A stretch of 64,000 bases of DNA from Chinchilla lanigera (lineage: Eukaryota > Chordata > Mammalia > Rodentia > Chinchillidae): assembly GCF_000276665.1 (NCBI RefSeq), contig NW_004955435.1, forward strand, positions 4,404,122 to 4,468,121, given 5' to 3'. Below, piece by piece: positions 44,391 to 55,030 of the stretch. A model generated the notes under the pieces. It searched no databases, was not told where the DNA came from, and was given only the letters and a program-made list of their open reading frames with translations. Made by a program: the position numbers and the translations under genes. Position 1 is the first letter of the stretch. Each line of letters opens with the position of its first letter.

Positions 44391-47009
44391 GAACATAGGT
44401 AACTAGCAACTGTATGCACATTTGGATAAAAGAGAATAAATGAAATTGGCCATGATATGGAATTAATTATGCATGCTACTTGAGTCAGAATGTTGGCTGC
44501 AACCCCAAATGTGTGAGCACTTCTTGGTTTGGTGAAAAGCACCGAGAGCTATTAACAGAAACAGGAAGAAAAGCTACAGTAATATTGCTGTAGGAAACAA
44601 GGACTCTCTGCTATCACTGTAACACATTATCAAATGACTTTAGAAAAATCTAGTTTTTCTTCAAATTAATACTTGTACCCATATAGTGCTTAAATTACAT
44701 CTTATAATTAATGGCCAGTGCACACTGAAATGGCTTCCCCTAGGCCACAGTTCTAGAAAGCCAGGAAGACAATGAAGGACAAAGCAGTGCTACCATTATC
44801 TCGGCTCCTGGAGCTCCCAGCCTGAAGGGCATAGCATTCCTGCAAGGCCCATCCTTTCTTCTGGCCTCCGGTGTTTCCACATTCTCCTGGTCCTCTCTTG
44901 GAATTTTCGGTCTGTCCTCTGGTGACCTCTTCCATAGAACTTGCTAATTCCATCACGATGGTCCCCTTCCGCTAGACTACTGTCTGTTCTCCAGGTATCC
45001 TCAGAGCTCACGAATTTGACATATGTGGGACCAGGTCCTCTCCTGCCTGGTCTTTAGACGTTTTCGTTAGGCCTTAACTGCAGCACCTACTGTTGGTTTC
45101 TACAGCTTTTCTTCCTGAAGATATGAGAGCAGGTTTCTTCGGGTTGAAATCAGAAACACTTGGGTCATACACATCAAAGTATTCCTCCCCTAAAATAACT
45201 AATCATGACTTGAAACTTAAGTATCGATCTCTTCAACAGTCTCCTACATCAAGGTGAGTTGTCTACTCTGGGTGTTTCCACAAGTTCCTGGAGCCCCTCA
45301 GTCAAAGCATCCGTTCCACAGTCATCACCCCATTTCCCCAGGAAGCTCACAGACAAATGCCCTGATAGCACAGCATTCCCCCAGTGATAGCTTTTCCTCC
45401 CCTCCTACACTCTGGTGAGGTAAAAGCCCAAAGTAGGATGAACAGGGTGTCCTGTGACTTCAAAACATACAAAGGCGAGAAATGTGAAGTTCAGGTTAGC
45501 AGCCCAAAGCTTTCTTCACTGAAAACTCTTACATGAAGTAGAGAAAATACTCTGCTGGCTTTAAAGGACAAGGAGGAGGAAGTAAAGTCAGTAGCTTGGG
45601 TTTCAGTAAATACAGAAAGTCTGAAAGTGAATCAGCTAGCATTGAGGACTTCTCTGTAGCAGTGAGTACTTCTGCCGAACTGAGAGGTCAGTGGGCTGCC
45701 GTGTAACATCTATTCTATCAGCTGGGACATTTTGCTCTGTAGCATAATGAAGTTCGTAAATAAAGCTAAACTCTGAGTTGTTTCCCCAGAGAAGCATGCA
45801 GTGCTTTGATGGAATGTCAAGACGTAAGGGGAAAAAGATACCATCAATAAACAAATGCACAGAACGGAATCTTACATTCTTTTTTGTGAACAAAACCATC
45901 TTTATTTTCAGCCCCATGCTAGGAAGCCGCTGCCTCTTTTCTTTATAAGTAACTTGGCATTTGGGAGCTCCCCTTTGAAACAGCGTGTAAGAATCTCGGT
46001 ACACGTCCCCACGGCGCACCCCCTGCACACCGCTTCTTTGCATTCCGCTGGTCAGCATGTACATATGCACTGAGTACATCTGTGTGAAGGGGGAGAAGAC
46101 CCAGCGGTCACACAGAGCTCAGCACAAAACCGCAAGTGTTTACATGCTTGAAAAGCTTACTGACTTCCCCAGCTCCCAGAAATACAGGGCTCCATTAGAC
46201 CATAGTTCAGTGCACTTTCTTGCTTCCTTCTACAGATGGATTTGGTAAATTCAAAGGAAAATGAGCTGCCCCACACCCTAAAAGGTCATGATTTTTCTTT
46301 CATTTCAATCCATTTCCCAGAGAGATATGTAAATAAAGGAGGGCAATACGAAAAGAGCTTGATAAAAATCAAGTTGTCAAATGGGAAAAGCATAGTGAAT
46401 TATGAAAGGCTTGGATAAAATTAACCAGAGATATTCATCTAGCTTGACCTTTGTTCCCCAGCGGAGTTACTGTTCTCACTCTATTCAGGGTCTTCCTTCG
46501 AGGGCCAGTCACTATTGTGGTACTGTCATAGTTTCAGATTTCATTTTTAAGAATTGTAAGGTTCGTGAGGAAAATTGTAGCCTGCTCTGGAATTTCACTT
46601 AGAAGGAAATTCACATTTAAATCTTTTTTTTTTTTTTAATTTCTGAAGACTTTTTAAAAGATTAATATTAAACATATACAAAGGAATATTTTTTGTTGGT
46701 ATTTTCACAGTGGGCGAGGGACAGCTGATGTGGGTGTAGAGGAGCAGCTACCTGGGCTGCTGTCTCCGCGGTGCTCTAAGCCTTTAGGGTTCCACGGAAG
46801 TGAGGACTCTAGTTGACCTCCAGCCCTAAGAGATTTCTGAACTCTGTTAGTGTCAACTATATTTCTTGGAATTTGTTTTTTTAAATCTCACCCCACCCAC
46901 AGCACAGCGTGATGGTGTGGCTTCAATGGTATAATGCAATGCTTTCAGTCTTTGCCCTGAGTGTATATGAAGCAATCTCACTCCTACACTTAGAATCTCA
47001 CCAAAAAGA
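44391..47009. other. Repeat-poor intergenic sequence, no gene recognised
   Basis: No repeat family is clear. Around 45640-46250 the DNA is balanced in GC with several CpG. The minus strand is open for 147 codons (46079-45636) without any domain I recognise, and no start or splice context supports it. A T run lies at about 46624-46639. This is a candidate stretch for conserved non-coding function. Confidence 0.4.
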
Positions 47010-47135
47010 ACAGGGAAAGGGAAGGAGGGGTGAGGAGAGGGGAGGGCAGGGGAGGGAGCCGAGAGGAAGGAAGGGAGGGAGGATGGAGGGGGAGAGAGGG
47101 GGAGGGCAAAGAAAGCAGCAGGGAGGGGGAAGGGT
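47010..47135 (+). repeat. Purine (GGGA)n low-complexity tract
   Basis: About 125 bp of nearly pure G and A on the + strand with many GGG and GGGG runs (gggagggaggatggaggggg). The G-run spacing would permit G-quadruplex or triplex structures. Antisense it gives a proline/serine-rich open frame by composition. Confidence 0.92.
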
Positions 47136-47984
47136 ATGGACCCCAAAGTATTTAACCTTGTATGAAAATTTAGTGACAAAATAGCAAAGATTTTTCATGA
47201 TATGTTAAAATATAGTAAAACATCTCTAAAAATAAACCTTTGGGCTTTTTATTTAATTTTCCTTTTTAAAGATCTTTCTGAAGCATGCAATAAACACTGG
47301 CAAAGCATCCATCTCTCCAAAGAGAGACCTGTTAAATATTTTTGGAAGTAAACCTTCAGTTGGCATCTTTCAAAACACGTATTTCCAGAAATCTTCAAGC
47401 TAAATTACAATTGTCTGGAACTCAATCTGTCAGTAAGCAGAACCTCAGAGCCTTCACTCTGAAGAGTGAGATGGGCTGAAGGGCACACACAGTGACAGCT
47501 GGCTCGTTTCTTGCTTTGCCATGTAAATCCACTTTAACATAACTGGCTCACACCCTGGCTTTCAGAGTGATGGCTTTGCCTAGAAGCTGATCTAATTGGA
47601 TAAGCTTATAGAATACTTCCATAATGAAAAGGAATCAGACCAAACCTTCCAAGATTTCCATTGTGAGTCTAATGGAAAGTCTGCCAGACAGGGAGTCCTA
47701 CCATCTGATGAACTGGCACCTGTCCAAGTCAGTCAGCCTCTATTTTCCTACGCTGTGAACTAAAGACATCTGACGACTCCTTGGTCATAGGGAAAGAAGA
47801 CCCTAAGCTTTTTCCTTAACAAGTCAGTTACAGTATTGTGTTATATGTGCAGAAAGATGCATCGAGCCAATGGAAAAGCACCGAACAAAATAATAATGTG
47901 CCTGTAAAATCGAATAGATCTTTCAAAGGACTTGACTTGTACAACAAGATAATTAAATAATGGTAATAACAGTAATAATGGTCC
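47136..47984. other. Repeat-free intergenic block, no gene seen
   Basis: No repeat is recognised in about 850 bp, which is unusual for this window. It contains a palindromic GATA pair (gataagcttata at 47599-47610) next to ctaattg, a homeodomain-type core. Confidence 0.4.
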
Positions 47985-48185
47985 ATTTATGAAGTGTTTG
48001 TCATGCTCCATGACTGCATTTCCCTATTCACTTCATCCTAATATAAAAACTCTGACGAGATACTGGTTATTACACAGGAAGAAGTAGCTTCTCTGACACA
48101 TTAAGCCATTTTCCCAAGATCACCCCTTTGGTAAGTAGGAAATTTGGGAAATGAACCCACATTTCTCTGATTCTGAAGCCACCTA
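47985..48185 (+). mobile_element. MIR SINE
   Basis: The sense MIR order is visible: tgaagtgtttgtcatgctcc, ttcacttcatcctaatataa, gttattacacaggaagaagt and aatgaacccacatttctctg. Confidence 0.75.
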
Positions 48186-48281
48186 CATTTGTTAACTTAC
48201 TCTTAGAAGACAACGAAATTTTGATGTATGTGTGCTTAACTAAGGATCACTAATAAATATATGGAATCAACTATATTTACC

Positions 48282-48309
48282 ATATTTATGCACATACATG
48301 CATAAATAT
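48282..48309. repeat. Perfect 10-bp inverted repeat
   Basis: The arms atatttatgc (48282-48291) and gcataaatat (48300-48309) are exact reverse complements with an 8-nt loop. The sequence is AT-rich, so chance is plausible. Confidence 0.8.
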
Positions 48310-48584
48310 AGGCTTCCATAATAAATGGGGTTTATAAATCTGTGTAAAAATTTCTCAGCTCGTCTACCACTGTCCCAAAAAGCTAGGGCTGTGACTGAAC
48401 AAGATCCTTTTGCTTCCCCACCCCGTTCTTGATTCATTCTCTTCATGAATTCATGCCTATGTGGCCCATCTGAAGCACTCAGCACAGCTCAGCTGCAGGA
48501 ACGGCTTAGCTGAGGCCGGACTTTTCTCTGCCCTGAGTCTCACTTTGGTGACCTTTTCAAGTACCTCAGAGTATTTACATATTC

Positions 48585-48700
48585 TGTTTATCTCCTGTCT
48601 TCTCCACTGCTAACAGAGTTCATTGCCTTATTTATCTTTTTCTTCAGTGCATAGCACAATGCTGACTACATAGTCAGTAGGTGTTAACCGGTGTGTGGTG
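48585..48700 (+). mobile_element. L2 LINE 3' end
   Basis: The words tgtttatctcctgtcttctc, agttcattgccttatttatc, gtgcatagcacaatgctgac and tagtcagtaggtgtt are the sense L2 end. Confidence 0.65.
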
Positions 48701-50399
48701 TGTGATGGACAGATGATCAGTACTCAGTACCAGGTATTTACTTAGCAGCAACACCCCTTTGCAACTCCATGCCCAGTTCCCAAGTAGCACTCCTGTGCTG
48801 GCCATACTGTTTTTGAAACCGCTTCGGGAATACAGGTATTGGAGATCTAGGAATCCTCATGTCCAAATCTGAGAGTCTGGTGGGAGTATGGAATCAACAG
48901 CTTCTTCATGGGGAAGGTATCCCATCAATGATCAGTTCCAGGTTCTCTATTTACATTTCTCATCCCAACACAAATGTCATGGTTTTCATTTTGCTGTACC
49001 AAAAAAAAAGTAAAACTAAGGAGAAAGAAAATAGGAAATGTAACCGTTTCAGTAAATAGAAGTGACCCCACTCAATATTTCTTTCTGCAAATCTAGAGCA
49101 AGAACTTCCAACTACTCAAATGCTAAAACTTGTCATCCATTACTCTTTAAACTAAAATCACAAACTTTTGGAAAAGTAAAAGAACTTTTCAAAGCACAAA
49201 ACAAAGCAAAACTACATTTTTCAATTTTGAAAGCCAGCTGAGTACTCAGACACAATCTGAACAATTTTAACCGTACATATGTGCTAGCACACCTTCTGGG
49301 TACCCTTTGGAATACTTTTGACTTCAGGAACACGTTTCAGTTCAAATATTTTAAATATCAGGTTGAATCGATGAGTTAAAAATGAAAGTGTCAAGTGAAG
49401 GTATCACAGTGGAAAAAAATTTTTGAAAACACCCAAACCCGAAAACAATGACAAGGGAAGGGCGGCTTCCTTACACTGCTAACAAAGGAAGGAAAATGAA
49501 TAAGGCAAACGGTCCTCAGCAAAGGCTCTTTCTCAAAACAAAGTCATTTAAAGTTAAATCGAGACGGTCCTTTTCATCCTGCTTTTCACTGTATGGGTGC
49601 ATGAGCGCCGTGAGGCTTGGACTATGATAGCAAATTGCCAGAGGAAGACGGACTGGCTCGGGTATGGACAGTACTTAACCACTGAGGACTGCTACTTATG
49701 GAATATTTTACCTCCCGTTTTTTCTGTAGTTTAAAGCTAATACAACATTTTTATGATGTTGATTATTTTCATGTCCATTTGTGAGCTGAATAAAAGGAAA
49801 CAGTACATAAGATCTCAAATACGTTAAATAGTAACGTATCATATTATGTGGACAAGAGAGGAGAAATAAATTAGAGAACATTCTTCACTTGGTTGGATGG
49901 GTGTTTGAGGAGATTAGCTACTGTGAGTGTTTGGTTTGTTAATAGGTTATTTTTTATCTGTGGTTATTTTTGACAGGGTATTATATAACTGAGGCTGTGC
50001 TCACAAAACAGCTGCATCTTTTATCTCTTAAAAAGTCAAGCAAATGGCTTAGTTAACTATCCTTTTCCACTAAATGGAGCAGTCATTTGACACTAGGAGA
50101 CTCAACCTGAAAAAAACTGTATAAATGTTCAAAGAGAAAGGAGCATATTAACCACATGCACTATTCCACTCTTTGCTAGTAGATATAATCTATAGCTATA
50201 TATACTTCCCCTACAGAAAAGTTATAGTCTAATCTACAAACAAATTTCTAAGAAAAAATGGTTATAGACTGTCATCTTAAAAATCAACTCACAAATCAAA
50301 AAATGATCAATTTGCATGTCATGTATAATGTATTATCTAAGCATGTAACAGGTTTAGATGATTAAATCTCACACTGCAGTACCTCATAATACGTAGGAA
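48701..50399. other. Repeat-poor intergenic sequence, no gene seen
   Basis: AT-rich unique sequence. No transposon family, coding exon or RNA gene is identifiable by eye. Confidence 0.45.
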
Positions 50400-50560
50400 A
50401 ATTAAAAGTAGAATGGAGCTTCAGAACCAGGGGGTGCTAGATTTAAATTCTGATCTCATTGTTTACTGTATCTATAATCCCTTGGTAGATTAGTTAATCT
50501 TTTGAATGTCAATATCCCAATCCATATTAGCTCTGGTATTCTATTACATAGTAGGGTAAG
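50400..50560 (-). mobile_element. MIR SINE, antisense (diverged)
   Basis: The order tagatttaaattctgatctc, gtttactgtatctataatcc, agttaatcttttgaatgtc fits an antisense MIR. Confidence 0.55.
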
Positions 50561-50985
50561 CATAGTTCATAATAATGTAGTTAATGTCACACAATAGATG
50601 AAAAATATTTTGAAAATTCTTACCATAAAAAATGGTAAATGAGGAGATTTACTGTTTAAGATAAACTGTCCCAATACACACATATATTGAAGCAAAAATT
50701 ACATTTTACCCTATAAATATGTACAACAAGCATGTGTAATGAAAAATAAAAGTTCAAAAAAACTTTCCCAGTTAATTAAATAGGTTAGTAAGGCACCTGT
50801 ATTGGAAAATAAAATGGATTGTGATGATCATCATTAAACATTTATTTACTGAATGCGCATTAATTACCAGGAATTTTCTATGCACTTAGAATACAGACAA
50901 AAACCCTTCACTGTATGGAGGTTTCTTTTTTGTGAAAGAATAGACAATAAACAACAATAACAACAAAAGTACTTTTTATGGTGCT

Positions 50986-51418
50986 ATGGTTTATATCTAG
51001 ATTACCCCCCGAGAAAGCTCATGTCTTCATACTTGGGGAGTTTTGAAAGTGGCTGGATTAGGGTGTGTGACTGAATTTAGAGTGTGACAGTGGGATTAAG
51101 GGCATGATCCTGGCTTTAAGGATGCCCCACCTTGGGTGTAAGTGGCACCCCTCAAAAGGCTTGTAGCGTGGATGGAACATAAAGTCAGGCTTGCTCTTGC
51201 TGCTGCTGCCGCTGCCGCCACTGCCGCCACTGCTGCTGCTTTTTGCCTGCCATTCCATGGATTATCTTTCCTCTGTGATGCCCCTCTGCCATCCCTGCCT
51301 TGGAGCCAGCCAGTTATGGACCAAAACTTCTACAAACTGTGAGCTAAAGAAACCTTTCTTCTTTTCACACTGAGTGTTGGGCATTTTGTCCCAGCAACAA
51401 GAAGTCACTAAGATATAC
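50986..51418 (+). mobile_element. MaLR-type LTR with an internal GCN repeat
   Basis: It starts ggtgctatggtttatatcta and ends ttgggcattttgtcccagca, then caagaagtcactaaga, the usual ends of rodent MaLR LTRs. It contains a GCT/GCC trinucleotide tract at 51196-51240. No internal retroviral region is attached, so it is a solo LTR. Confidence 0.75.
51196..51240 (+). repeat. GCT/GCC trinucleotide tract
   Basis: A run of gct, gcc and act triplets with no frame break (tgctgctgctgccgctgccg). It gives short poly-alanine, poly-leucine or poly-serine runs in different frames. Confidence 0.9.
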
Positions 51419-51930
51419 GTCACTGTATGAAACAAGAAGGACTTTGGCTAAAAATAGAACCTCAGAGGGAAGGGCTATGGCTTTATGTAGTGTGGTCAAG
51501 GTAGACATCTTTAGGAAGGGAGCATCAGGACAAAGATTTGACAAGGTGAGGGATGCATCCCACAGATACCTGAGGAAAGCGAGCTCCAGGCAGAGGGAAC
51601 AGAAGTCTGGGCTGGGGACACAAATTAATTCAGTAATCCCAGCATCTAATGGCATTAAGATAAGCTCTATAAGACCACTGGGCATTGAGTGGAGAAGACT
51701 AGAAAAGAAGATCACCAACAATTGAGCTCCAGTGCACAGGTCTTTTAAAACGATGATGAAAGGAAAAGAAAGTGAAGGTTAAGAGAGAGATTCATGAGGT
51801 AGGAGAAAACTGAGGAGGGTGAGGATTTCTGAAGACAAGGGAAAAAAGGAGGAAGCGATGACTCTGACTGCTGATGCTGGGGAGGTTCTGTGAGATGAGC
51901 GCCTGCCCTGTGGACCACCTTGAAGCCCAC

Positions 51931-52379
51931 TGATGCGCTAAACCACAAAGCTCATATTACTAATACAGAAGTGGGTGATATTGTCATCCTGTCTATTTAG
52001 AGCACCCTTGAATGGAAACAAAGAGGCCTCAGAGATCTCTTGCACTGGATGTGCTCACCCTATTCACAGACCTCTTTGCTATTGGCATATAGCAGTTAAA
52101 GCATATAGCAGTTAAATCCCACCCAGGAATCTATTAGAGAGAGGAAGAACAAGAAAAGGCTCACATTGTCCAGGGGAATAGAAAAGAGTCAAGAACAAGA
52201 ATAGAGAAAGACAATCCAGGCTTCGTGCAGTTACGGCCAACAGACTCGTCACTCTAGTAGACATCCCCAGCACTGGCATTCATGGAGGCAACACCCATCG
52301 TCCCCTCGCCCCCATCACAGCAATGCCCCTATTGAGCAGGAAGCAGTTTAAGAGGAGTCGTCACCCCCCATATCCAAAA
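51931..52379. other. Intergenic sequence with a 16-bp tandem duplication
   Basis: No gene. The 16-mer gcatatagcagttaaa occurs twice head-to-tail at 52085-52116 without mismatch. Confidence 0.6.
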
Positions 52380-52775
52380 GAGGAGAATGATTGGTTTCTT
52401 GCCCCGCTGTAATTCCTGCTGAGTTGCTATGGCACCCATCCAATATGGCGCTGGAGGTCACGTGGTATGGTGCTGAGTCACTATGGCGTCCAGCCAATAT
52501 GGCGCTGGCCTCTAGAGGCCATGTGCTAAGCCCCACCCTTCTACCGCTGAGTCAAATTACAACTTCCTACTTCCCTTTTTGTAATATCCTATTCCCTTTT
52601 CCAGTGCTCCCACCCAATCCTGGTCTGCCATGTCAGGCAGTGTGTCTCCTAAACCCCACCTCCAGCCTGGGGCTATTTAACCTTGGACCCCAGGAAAGAT
52701 CCTTAGAAGAGCCACGTTCTTCTCTTTCCTGGTGGTATTCTCCCCATCCACAATAAAGGCATTTTATTCTGTTTT
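52380..52775 (+). mobile_element. Probable ERV solo LTR with duplicated U3 motif
   Basis: The layout is that of an LTR: a U3 with a 54-bp direct repeat (units at 52418-52471 and 52472-52525), a TATA-like TATTTAA at 52674-52680, and AATAAA at 52752-52757. Both repeat units contain ccaatatggcgctgg, which fits the YY1 core ATGGCG, and the first also has an E-box (cacgtg, 52459-52464). The sequence runs into an A-rich stretch about 20 nt after AATAAA, so a normal U5 and the LTR's 3' edge are not seen. The family is not recognised. Confidence 0.5.
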
Positions 52776-52829
52776 AAAAAAATAAATAAAAATAAATTTT
52801 AAAAAATTTTTTAAAAAGAATAAAGAGAA

Positions 52830-53010
52830 GCCAGGTGTGGTGGGCATGTGCGTAATCCCAGCCCTGTGGGAGGCTGAAGCAGAAGGATCTCAGGTTCAGC
52901 CCCATCTCAGCAAATTAGCAACTTATTGAAATCTTGTCCCAAAATGAAAATTTAAAAAGGGTTGGGGACATAGCTCAGTGTGAGGGACCTGGGTGCAATC
53001 CCCAATACAG
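52830..53010 (+). mobile_element. B1-dID dimeric SINE
   Basis: The B1 left half (gccaggtgtggtgggcatgt, taatcccagccctgtgggag) is joined to an ID right half (gttggggacatagctcagtg, gggtgcaatccccaatacag). It is clearer than the copy at 27.27 kb and supports a squirrel-related host. Confidence 0.88.
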
Positions 53011-53130
53011 CAAATTAATTAATTAATTAGGACTAATTAATAATTGTTTACTTAATAATTATTTACTTAACTAATGTATTTGTTAATTTAAATGATTTAT
53101 TATTAATAATAAATTAGTAAATATCAGGGT
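53011..53130. repeat. AATT-rich low-complexity tail
   Basis: Repeated aatt, attaatt and taataa words follow the B1-dID. It is probably an expanded A/T tail. Confidence 0.8.
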
Positions 53131-53459
53131 CAGGATTTTCTGAACAAGTCTTTCTGGGATAGTGTAGGAAGAAAACTCCCTGTTCTCAGGTGAGCACCAT
53201 TGCTGGTCTCAGGGAAGGGTCAGAAGAGGGAGCACCCAGGTTCTTAACCAGGGATCTGGTTTCAGAAAGGCTCTAGGAAAGTATTTTCACATACACATCC
53301 TAGGAACACTTACATCTTGCCTTTGGCTTCCTTGAATTTTCTTTCTTCCACTATTTCATTTGATTCAATGCTCTCTGGCTGTCAATCACAAATCATTAAT
53401 GCAAGCTTCTATCTTGAATAAGGGATGATCAAAATATATGAAGAATATTTAAATTTTGA

Positions 53460-54075
53460 AATGTATTACAGTAAAAGACACACTGCCATTAGTCCCCCTC
53501 AGAATACTTCCCTTCACTTTTTTTTGGCAGGGGGTCTTGAAAGTCGAACTCAGGATCTCGTGCTTGCCAGGCAGGCACTGCACCACTGAGCTATTTCCTC
53601 AGCCCCCTCTCCCTTTACTTTGAAGACAGTTGTCCTCTCGTCCTTAAGAATTGCACAAGCAGTTTGGAGGGCCTCTTTTGTGAGCGTCTTTGTGAAGCAT
53701 GACCAAAAAATATGGTGAATGCTGCCGCTGAATGCCACCCAGTGGAAAAGCAGGCTCGTAAAATCATGATGGTGTTTCTTCCTTCTACTTTGTTCACCGG
53801 ATCTGGCACCATATGACTTCCGGCTGTTCCCCAAAGTCAAAATTTCCTTGAAAGGAAAATGTTTTGATTAGATTTAGGACATCAAGGGAGACAAAACAGT
53901 GCAACTAGAGACACTCAAGCAAAAGGACTTCCAGAACTGCTTCAGAAAGTGGCAAGAATGGTAGGATAAGCATATTTGAACCACAGGGAGTATTTTCAGG
54001 CAGATTAATGGCAATGCGTATTTTATTGTTATAATTTTTTTAATTTTCACATTCACCATATTTTTCTTTACCTAA
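53460..54075 (+). mobile_element. Mariner-type DNA transposon relic (copy 2)
   Basis: It begins with attacagtaaaagacac, as in copy 1 at 28.5 kb, and ends near attcaccatatttttcttta. The transposase C-terminal part is readable from about 53791: SPDLAPYDFRLFPKVKISLK, which keeps the third catalytic aspartate of mariner (DD34D) transposases. A stop follows 7 codons later (tag at 53869-53871). The N-terminal DNA-binding region is missing, so it is an internally deleted relic. An antisense ID SINE interrupts it. Confidence 0.85.
53526..53607 (-). mobile_element. ID-type SINE, antisense, in mariner copy 2
   Basis: The words aagtcgaactcaggatctcg, tgcttgccaggcaggcactg and accactgagctatttcctca are the reverse complement of an ID. 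The flanks cttcccttcacttt and ctctccctttactttg form a loose target duplication. Confidence 0.82.
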
Positions 54076-54221
54076 GTTGGAACTTAGCAAGGTCTCATCT
54101 GTCTCTCCAATTTAATCCTCCTACTGAAATTCTTTTGGACATCCTCTGTCAATCATTCCAATCTCCGTCATCCTTAAGTACTACCACTCCTCTTACTTTG
54201 TCCTTCCTATCCGTCCATGCC

Positions 54222-54575
54222 GCGGTCCATCTTCTGCTGCTGTAACAGAATATCACAGACTGTTAACTTATAAACAACAGAGGTTTAGGAAGCTCACTGG
54301 AGGTCTAGGGGTCCCAGTCAAATCATTGCATCTGATGAGGCCTTTGTGCTACATCTTAATTACATGACAGACAGCGTTATTTGGTAGAAAATACATGAGA
54401 AAGAGACAGGAAAAGGGAGTTAAATGCCCCCTTTAGTAACTAACTCATTCTCAAAAAATACCTTAATCCATTCATGAGGATGGTGTCCCTCTGATCTAAC
54501 CACTTCTCAGCCCAGTTACAGTGGTGCTGAACTTCCAGCGTGAGTGTGAGAAGAGACATTCAGACCATAGCCACG
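54222..54575 (-). mobile_element. MLT1-type MaLR LTR, antisense
   Basis: The + strand words ctgctgtaacagaatatcac, agactgttaacttataaaca, cctttgtgctacatcttaat and gagacattcagaccatagcc are the reverse complement of an MLT1 LTR. Confidence 0.75.
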
Positions 54576-55030
54576 TCTCTCTGTTTTGTGTTCTGACCTT
54601 CTGAAGGCTAGGAAGAATTCTGAGAGCTTTTCCTTTTATAGAACATCAGTAATTTTTTCATATTCTTTCCACAATCACTTACATTTCATGTTTCCTAATA
54701 GTTCCTTCCACCTAATCTTTCTTCTTCTCTGTTCTAAGGAAAATTGACAGTTCTGGTCTCCTGAAGTCTAAATCCAATCTTTTCACACTTAATCCCCTCA
54801 CCTACTTGTCCTCCTACCCAATTCTTCTCTCTGCTTCAGGCAGGACAGTATTCTTCCTGGACCTCTAACACATTATGTGTTCCTCCTTCTAATGCTTAGA
54901 GATATCTCATCTGATTTTAAGATCTTCTTTATCCATGCAGTAGCTTTCCTGCCACTCACATTAATCTCTTATCTTTTTTTGATGTGTTTTGCAATTAGTG
55001 TTTAAGCCAACACACTATTAACCACTATGC
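54576..55030. other. Intergenic sequence, no gene seen
   Basis: Pyrimidine-rich unique sequence (ttcttcttctctgttctaag). No repeat family or exon recognised. Confidence 0.45.

Larger units (their letters stand above)
50825..51930 (-). mobile_element. L2 LINE, antisense, split by an LTR
   Basis: The left part (50825-50985) carries cattaaacatttatttactg and gcacttagaatacagacaaa. The right part (51420-51930) carries agctccaggcagagggaaca and later L2-like words. The MaLR LTR at 50986-51418 separates them, so the LTR inserted into an existing L2. Confidence 0.55.

Noticed and set aside
46853..47184. Proline/serine-rich and arginine/glycine-rich frames on opposite strands
   Set aside because: Both are translations of the purine tract and reflect composition only.
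48282..48309. 10-bp hairpin considered as a terminator or RNA gene
   Set aside because: It is AT-rich, isolated, with no stem extension or promoter, so chance is likely.
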